Below, in pieces: positions 58,663-64,000 of a DNA stretch of 64,000 nucleotides. The DNA lies in contig CAJNDS010002649.1 of NCBI GenBank assembly GCA_905221605.1, forward strand, positions 189,001-253,000, given 5' to 3'. A model generated the notes under the pieces. The model was not told where the DNA came from. It ran no database searches and worked only from the letters and a program-made list of their open reading frames with translations. Position 1 is the first letter of the stretch, and each line of letters starts with the position of its first letter. The position numbers and the translations under genes were made by a program. This DNA comes from Symbiodinium natans (lineage: Eukaryota; Sar; Dinophyceae; Suessiales; Symbiodiniaceae).

Positions 58663-60825
58663 TCAACAGCTGTCTACCTGAACCATGCGTGAGTACAGAC
58701 GCCGCAAGGAATGAGGAAAATGCACTCCCGCAAAGCTCGGCGTGAAGGACTCGCCGAAGGTCAAGGTCTGTAGACTGCTGGGAAGCTGCACTCCCTCCAA
58801 GCTCTGGTTGAAGCAATAGCCGAAGGTCAAGGTCTGCAAGCCGCTGGGAAGCTGCACGCCCTCCAAGCTCTGGTCGAATTGTACGTCAAAGGTCAAGGTT
58901 TGTAGGCCGCTGGGAAGCTGCACTCCCTGCAAGCTTTGGTTGAAGTTTGCGCCGAAGGTCAAGCTCTGTAGGCCGCTGGGAAGCTGCACTCCCTCCAGGC
59001 TCTGGTCGAAGCAAGTGCCGAAGGTCAAGCTCTGTAAGCCGCTGGGAGGCTGCACTCCCTCCAGGCTCTGGTTGAAGCGATAACCAAAGGTCAAGCTCTG
59101 TAGGCCGCTGGGAAGCTGCACTCCCTCCAAGCTCTGGTTGAAGCGATAACCAAAGGTCAAGGTCTGCAGGCCGCTTGGAAGCTGCACTCCCTCCAAGCTC
59201 TGGTTGAATTTTACGTCGAAGGACAAGGTCTGCAGGCCGCTGGGAAGCTGCAGTCCCTCCAAGCTCTGGTTGAAGTCCTGACCGAAGGTCAAGGTCTGGA
59301 GGCCGCTCGGAAGCTGCAATCCCCCCAGGCTCTGGTTAAATTTCGCACCGAAGGTCAAGGTCTGCAGGCCGCTGGGTAGCTGCAGTCCCTCCAAGCTCTG
59401 GTTGAAGCGATAACCAAAGGTCAAGCTCTGTAGGCCGCTGGGAAGCTGCACTCCCTCCAAGCTCTGGTTGAAGTAGTAGCCGAAGGTCAAGGTCTGCAGG
59501 CCGCTGGGAAGCTGCAGTCCCTGCAAGCTCTGGTTGAATACATCGCCGAAGGACAAGGTCTGCAAGCCGCTGGGAAGCTGTAGTCCCTCCAAGCTCTGCT
59601 TGCTTAAGTCGCCGAAGGTCAAGCTCTGCAGGCCGCTGGGAAGCTCCAGTCCCTCCAAACTCTGATTAAACTTTACACCGAAGGTCAATCTCTGTAGCCC
59701 GCTGGGAAGCTGCACTCCCGCCAAGCTCTGGTTGAAAGAATAGCCGAAGGTCAAGCTCTGCAGGCCACTGGGAAATTGCACTCCCTCCAAGCTCTGGTTG
59801 AATTCAAGGTCGAACGTCAAGGTTTGTAGGCCGCTGGGAAGCTGCAGTCCCTCCAAGCTGTGGTTGAAGTCCTGACCGAAGGTCAAGGTCTGGAGGCCAC
59901 TGGGAAGCTGCAGTCCCTCCAAACTCTGGTTGAAGGCATCGCCGAAGGTCAAGGTCTGGAGGCCGCTGGGAAGCTGCAGTCCCTCCAACCTCTGGTTGAA
60001 GGCATCGCCGAAGGTCAAGGTTTGTAGGCCGCTGGGGAGCTGCACGCCCTCCATGCTCTGGTTGAAGGAGTCCCCCAAGGTCAAGCTCTGCAGGCCGCTG
60101 GGAAACTGCACTCCCGCTAAGTTCTGGTTGAAGTAGTAGCCGAAGGTCAAGCTCTGTAGGTCGCTGGGAAGCTGTAGTCCCTCCAAGCTCTGGTTGAATT
60201 TAACGCCGAAGGTCAATCTCCGCAGGCCGGAGGGAAGCTGATGTCCCGCCAGGCTCTGGTTGAAGAAATAGCCGAATGTCAAGGTCTGCAGACTGCTGGG
60301 AAGCTGCACTCCCTCCAAGCTCTGGTTGAAGTCCCGACCGAAGGTCAAGCTCTGCAGGCCGCTGGGAAGCTGCACTCCCTCCAAGCTATGGTTGAGGGAA
60401 TGGCCGAAGGTTAAGGCAACAATCTCATCCATTGCATCTGCTACGTCTTCAATCGACGTGGTTCTTCCCACTGCGCGCTGCATACTGCGTGCCGCGTAGC
60501 CGGCACCAAGTTTCCGAGCCACATATGTAACCTCTTGGTCTTGAGCTTGTGGTAGCAGAGGCTGGTGCAGATCGAGGACACGGCCACATGAAGTTAGCAG
60601 GATTGACCCCTCCGACCGGCCAACTCTTTCTGCTATGCGTCTCCGCACCTCCAATCCCGTTTCCGTACCGTCCACACGCAGCTCAAATGTCGAGCCGGCA
60701 AGGCAGTGGATGCTCAATGGCCGCGCGCTGGCTTCCATCAGGCGTGCCGCAAAAGGTACCCAAGTGATGCCGGGGGCGTAGAACTGTCTCGATGCGCAGA
60801 GCGACGCCACGTGACTCGACATCAT
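58663..60825 (-). CDS. leucine-rich-repeat protein with ubiquitin-like N-terminus
   Basis: 720 codons, intronless, ATG 60823-60825. Residues about 37-105 look ubiquitin-like (FELRVDGTETGLEVRRRIAE ... ILLTSCGRVLDLHQPL). From about 138 there are 26 tandem 22-residue repeats of consensus FNQSLEGVQLPSGLQTLTFG plus two variable residues, a BspA/LRR-type solenoid typical of Symbiodiniaceae. The last repeat diverges and the protein ends VQVDSC. DNA repeats are 66 bp and highly similar, implying recent tandem growth or gene conversion. A MITE-D lies 7 bp upstream of the ATG. Function unknown; probably a protein-binding scaffold. Confidence 0.85.
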   Translation of the reverse strand: MMSSHVASLCASRQFYAPGITWVPFAARLMEASARPLSIHCLAGSTFELRVDGTETGLEVRRRIAERVGRSEGSILLTSCGRVLDLHQPLLPQAQDQEVTYVARKLGAGYAARSMQRAVGRTTSIEDVADAMDEIVALTFGHSLNHSLEGVQLPSGLQSLTFGRDFNQSLEGVQLPSSLQTLTFGYFFNQSLAGHQLPSGLRRLTFGVKFNQSLEGLQLPSDLQSLTFGYYFNQNLAGVQFPSGLQSLTLGDSFNQSMEGVQLPSGLQTLTFGDAFNQRLEGLQLPSGLQTLTFGDAFNQSLEGLQLPSGLQTLTFGQDFNHSLEGLQLPSGLQTLTFDLEFNQSLEGVQFPSGLQSLTFGYSFNQSLAGVQLPSGLQRLTFGVKFNQSLEGLELPSGLQSLTFGDLSKQSLEGLQLPSGLQTLSFGDVFNQSLQGLQLPSGLQTLTFGYYFNQSLEGVQLPSGLQSLTFGYRFNQSLEGLQLPSGLQTLTFGAKFNQSLGGLQLPSGLQTLTFGQDFNQSLEGLQLPSGLQTLSFDVKFNQSLEGVQLPSGLQTLTFGYRFNQSLEGVQLPSGLQSLTFGYRFNQSLEGVQPPSGLQSLTFGTCFDQSLEGVQLPSGLQSLTFGANFNQSLQGVQLPSGLQTLTFDVQFDQSLEGVQLPSGLQTLTFGYCFNQSLEGVQLPSSLQTLTFGESFTPSFAGVHFPHSLRRLYSRMVQVDSC

Positions 60826-60831
60826 GAACTA

Positions 60832-60935
60832 TATGGGGGTTTACGAAAATAGGGGACCCCCAAGTCAAACCAAAATAGTAGGATCACCTTCTAATAAGGA
60901 CCCAAGAAGTTACCCCTAATATCGTAAGCCCCCAT
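60832..60935. mobile_element. MITE-D, complete copy
   Basis: TATGGGGGTTTACGAAAATA ... CCTAATATCGTAAGCCCCCA then TA: inverted ends of about 25 bp, 104 bp in all. It sits directly upstream of the repeat gene's start codon. Confidence 0.85.
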
Positions 60936-61043
60936 ATGCTACTGAGGTTCAGCCAGGGTTCGGTCAGCCATGCCTCAAGATTCGCCCTTTTTCCTCTCTC
61001 CTGCGCCGGGTGGAGTTTCTCTGAGCCTATTGCAGTGCGAGCA

Positions 61044-61131
61044 ACCCTAAACCCTAAACCCTAAACCCTAAACCCTAAACCCTAAACCCTGAACCCTAAA
61101 CCCTAAACCCTAAACCCTAAACCCTAAACCC
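61044..61131 (-). repeat. telomeric array, CCCTAAA
   Basis: Twelve near-perfect heptamers. Confidence 0.95.
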
Positions 61132-61257
61132 GCTGTTTGGGAGCTGGGCTGCCATGGCTGCAGGCCCCTTCATGCCCCTTCCAATAATCCACGAGCCCCT
61201 GCCGAGCCCTGGACTATTCCCGCTGGTTCTTGGTAGGGAATGAAGGAATTCAGGTTC

Positions 61258-61311
61258 TATATATATATATATACCCTTTAAGGGATTATACAGGGTACCC
61301 TAAACCCTATC

Positions 61312-61349
<38 letters not shown>

Positions 61350-61380
61350 TGTATATACCCTTTAAGGGATTTTACAGGAT
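61258..61380. repeat. (TA)n and (ATACAT)n microsatellite between direct repeats
   Basis: TATACCCTTTAAGGGATT and TTACAGG flank the ATACAT tract on both sides (about 61270 and 61355). Confidence 0.8.
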
Positions 61381-61477
61381 ACTCCCTCCCTCACTCCCTA
61401 CAAAGAGCCAGCCAATATTAGCACACATATGCTGCCGACTCATGGGGCTCACAGGCCCAGGACCCTGAGCACAGCCC

Positions 61478-61679
61478 TACTTGGAGGTTCATGGTACTTG
61501 GTGGCTTGAGGGTTTAGGGTTTAGGGTTGAGGGTTTAGTGTTTAGGGTTTAGGGTTAATAGCCCAAATATAGCTGTACTTATAACTCAATCATAACCATA
61601 TCAGGGCACTTGAGGGGCTTATAAGTGGGCTATAAGTACAAGTACAGTTGGGTTATTAAGTACCCTGAACCCTCAAGTA
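61478..61679. mobile_element. MITE-B containing a telomeric array
   Basis: TACTTGGAGGTTCATGGTAC ... GTACCCTGAACCCTCAAGTA. A TTTAGGG array (61507-61557) lies inside, near the left end. Confidence 0.8.
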
Positions 61680-62134
61680 AGAGTTGTGCAAAGGAAGCCA
61701 CCAAGAACCAAGGGGAGGGGCCTGCCAGACAAAGGAGGGAAGTTGCGGAGCCCACATTTTCGGACACCTCAATTTATCTTGGCCGTGCCTTTCGGCGGCC
61801 GCGAAAGGAACCAGGGGCTGGGAAGCTCGTCTTTTTTCTGGTTCAGTTTTTGGAGTCTTGTGGGGCTGAGAAAGGGCTTTCGAGCTGTTACTTCACCAGG
61901 GCAGCAAGCAACTGCATCAAGCCTCAGACCTAGGCATGCACCTCAAACGTTGGGCCTTGGGGCTGAATTCAAGTCCTTCGGGCTTTAGGGCTGGGTAGCC
62001 AAAGGTGGATCCACTTGTGGGCACGTCCACAATATTGCGCAGGCTTCTCCTGCTTGTACGCAAGGCGCAAGAGCAGCGTTTCCTGCTTGCGTCGGGAAGG
62101 GCCAGCTCCTCGAAGAAAGACACTTCCACCCGAC

Positions 62135-62208
62135 AGCCCAACACCACGTCGCCCAGGTCCCGGAAGAGTTTTGAACCCAAAAGCGATGTCAGAGTGGCGC
62201 CGTGGCAC
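62135..62208 (-). pseudogene. second epimerase-type exon, degenerate
   Basis: Minus strand reads CHGATLTSLLG ... RDLGDVVLGC, clearly related to exon 57118-57206, but an inserted T and a compensating deletion scramble the middle (WVRDRSGN lost). The donor is GT (GGCT|GTCGGG) where the first copy has GC. Confidence 0.7.
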
Positions 62209-62853
62209 CTGGCAGGTATTACGGAGCCGGGGATGGCAGGGGACCTCCTCTCCAATCATGGGCGTGCGCGCGAGAACTTGAGGATGCTGACTACAACTAC
62301 TGGTTCATAGTTGGGATGGTAATAAATTTTTAAAATTTTATTCCTTATTGAGTTTAAGTACCCTTAAAAATGTAAAATGTTACCCCACTATGATAAAGAC
62401 TAGATGGGCGTCGGAGGGCGTTAAGGTCTTGGGCTTTCGGGTCTGACGTGTTTGGCCACGCACCTAGACACGGCTGAGCCTGAACAGGGCTGAGGTCCTG
62501 CTAAATGATCCCCCCAAAAAAGCTTCTCTGCACGTCAGCTGGAGCACCGCTTTGAGGTCAGTCATGCTGCCACACACGACACCGTGATCTCAAAATTACA
62601 TTACGGTCCCTTTTTGGGTACCCTAGATGTTAGGGGCCGCCTTAAAATAGTAACCCCAAATGGGACCCTAATTTAGAGAATCCCCCCATTTTGCCCTTGA
62701 GCTTAGGAACGCTTAGGATAATGGGCCCTGGACCTCAATCTCCTGTATTCAACGACACGAGGCCCAACAGAAAAAGGCACAGAAATGCAGAGATAAGCAA
62801 TGCATTGGAGGTGCATCGAACCTATCTTTTTGATTCCATGCGTGCGTCCGAGC
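62209..62853. other. spacer before second repeat gene
   Basis: Contains the decayed relative of the 58141-58197 exon (about 62525-62580) and a MITE-like stretch (62590-62690, TTACGGTCCCTTTTTGGGTA ...). Confidence 0.4.
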
Positions 62854-64000
62854 TCAGCAAGTGTCAACCTGCACAGCAAGAGAGGACAGACGCAACAGGG
62901 AATTGGGAAGCTGCAGTCCCTCCAAGCTCTGCTTGAACTTTTCGCCAAAGGTCAACCTCTGTAGCCCGTTAGGAAGCTGCCTCCCGCCCTCCAAGCTCTG
63001 GTTAAAAGAATAGCCGAATTTCAAGCTCTGAAGGCCGCTGGGAAGCTGCCGTCCCGCCAAGCTCTGGTTGAAGTAATGGCCGAAGATCAAGGTCTTCAGG
63101 CTGCTGGGAAGCTGCAATCCCTCCACACTCTGGTTGAAGGCATCACCGAAGGTCAAGCTCTGTAGGTCGCTGGGAAGCTGCACTCCCTCCAAGCTCTGGT
63201 TGAAGTAATAGCCGAAGGTCAAAGTCTGCAAGCCGCTGGGAAGCTGCTGTCCCTCCAAGCTCTGGTTGAATTTATTGCCAAAAATCAAGATCTGTAGGCT
63301 GCTGGGAAGCTGCACTCCCTTCAAGCTTTTGTTGAAAGAATTGCCGAAGGTCAAGCTCTGTAGGCCGCTGGGAAGCTGCACTCCCTCCAAGCTCTGGTTG
63401 AAGTAATCGCCGAAGGTCAAAGTCTGCAAGCCGCTGGGAAGCTGCGGTCCCTCCAAGCTCTGGTTGAATTTTTCGCCAAAGGTCAAAGTCTGTAGCCCGC
63501 TGGGAAGCTGCGCTCTCTCCAAGCTCTGGTTGAAGGAATCACCGAAGGTCAAGCTCTGTAGGCCGCTGGGAAGCTGCACTCCCTCCAAGCTCTGGTTGAA
63601 GCGATAACCGAAGGTCAAGGTCTGCAGGCTACTGGGAAGCTGCAGTCTCTCCAAGCTTTGGTTGAAGCAATAGCCGAAGGTCAAGGTCTGCACGCTCGGA
63701 AGTTGTAGTCGTTCCAAGCTTTGGATACATGTCACACCGATGGTCAACGTCCGAATGCCGCTGGGAAGCTGCAGTCCCTCCAAGCTCTGGTTGAAGTCCC
63801 GGTTGAAGGTCAATCCCCGCAGGTCGTTGGGAAGCTGCAGTCCCTCCAAGCTCTGGTTGAATTTTTCACCGAAGGTCAAGGTCTGTAGACCGCTGGGAAG
63901 CTGCAGTCCCGCCAAGCCCTGGTTGAAGTGATAGCCGAAGGTCAAGGTCTGCAGGCCACTGGGAAGCTGCAGTCCCTCCAAACTCTGGTTGAAGGAAAAG
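62854..64000 (-). CDS. second leucine-rich-repeat protein, 5' end outside window
   Basis: The frame is open to the window edge, so this is a C-terminal part of about 380 residues. Seventeen 22-residue repeats of the same FNQSLEG type are visible; one is a residue short (LQLPSVQT) and one a residue long (EGGRQLPNG). It ends VQVDTC, matching VQVDSC of the first gene, so the two are tandem paralogues. The repeats are more diverged than in the first gene. Confidence 0.85.
   Translation of the reverse strand, partial: FSFNQSLEGLQLPSGLQTLTFGYHFNQGLAGLQLPSGLQTLTFGEKFNQSLEGLQLPNDLRGLTFNRDFNQSLEGLQLPSGIRTLTIGVTCIQSLERLQLPSVQTLTFGYCFNQSLERLQLPSSLQTLTFGYRFNQSLEGVQLPSGLQSLTFGDSFNQSLERAQLPSGLQTLTFGEKFNQSLEGPQLPSGLQTLTFGDYFNQSLEGVQLPSGLQSLTFGNSFNKSLKGVQLPSSLQILIFGNKFNQSLEGQQLPSGLQTLTFGYYFNQSLEGVQLPSDLQSLTFGDAFNQSVEGLQLPSSLKTLIFGHYFNQSLAGRQLPSGLQSLKFGYSFNQSLEGGRQLPNGLQRLTFGEKFKQSLEGLQLPNSLLRLSSLAVQVDTC

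Larger units (their letters stand above)
60936..62134. other. no recognisable gene
   Basis: Telomeric array (61044-61131), AT-rich microsatellite with a repeated TATACCCTTTAAGGGATT block (61258-61380), and a MITE-B (61478-61679). Confidence 0.4.

Noticed and set aside
58663-64000. 66-bp regular repeats as a CRISPR or satellite array
   Set aside because: They keep one open frame and encode a leucine-rich-repeat consensus; there are no spacers.

Overview
The window looks like nuclear DNA of a dinoflagellate, probably Symbiodiniaceae or a close relative. Four things point there: very many interstitial copies of the telomere heptamer TTTAGGG; genes cut into tiny exons whose mapped 5' splice sites are mostly GC, with AG|G acceptors; almost all recognisable coding sequence on one strand (minus); and proteins typical of dinoflagellates (22-residue FNQSLEG leucine-rich repeats, a C-x2-C...FCHLC zinc finger, an AP2 protein). 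No rRNA, tRNA, CRISPR array or spliced-leader gene was recognised. Splice sites were placed by eye from reading phase, AG|G acceptors and GC/GT donors.

Layout, all minus strand unless stated. 0-5 kb: one exon between telomere arrays (73-126), CCT/AGG microsatellites, and one 415-nt exon. 6.1-8.2 kb: a TIR-like fragment and an intronless gene with an AP2 domain followed by two PD-(D/E)XK-like modules. 13-17 kb and 19-26 kb: two paralogous multi-exon CCCH zinc-finger genes. 28.7-36 kb: a tandem duplication of about 3-4 kb carrying a coiled-coil protein gene. 36.2-57.7 kb: one aldose 1-epimerase (galactose mutarotase) gene with 16 mapped exons, many of 19-70 nt. One of its exons is split by an 8.5-kb LINE retrotransposon (44390-52894) with a perfect 18-bp target-site duplication. 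57-64 kb: a duplicated block of an epimerase-type exon, a second exon fragment and a long leucine-rich-repeat gene; the second repeat gene runs off the right edge.

The non-coding space is dominated by (a) more than 60 interstitial TTTAGGG/CCCTAAA arrays and (b) at least eight families of about 90-200 bp palindromic, MITE-like elements, four of them in several copies. The most striking regularity is that short exons repeatedly sit in a capsule: CCCTAAA array, then 60-200 bp holding one exon, then TTTAGGG array. At least one telomeric array is flanked by a perfect 16-bp direct duplication, and two lie inside MITEs, so the arrays behave like insertions. The zinc-finger, epimerase, coiled-coil and repeat genes all read the same way, as expected of unidirectional dinoflagellate gene arrays.
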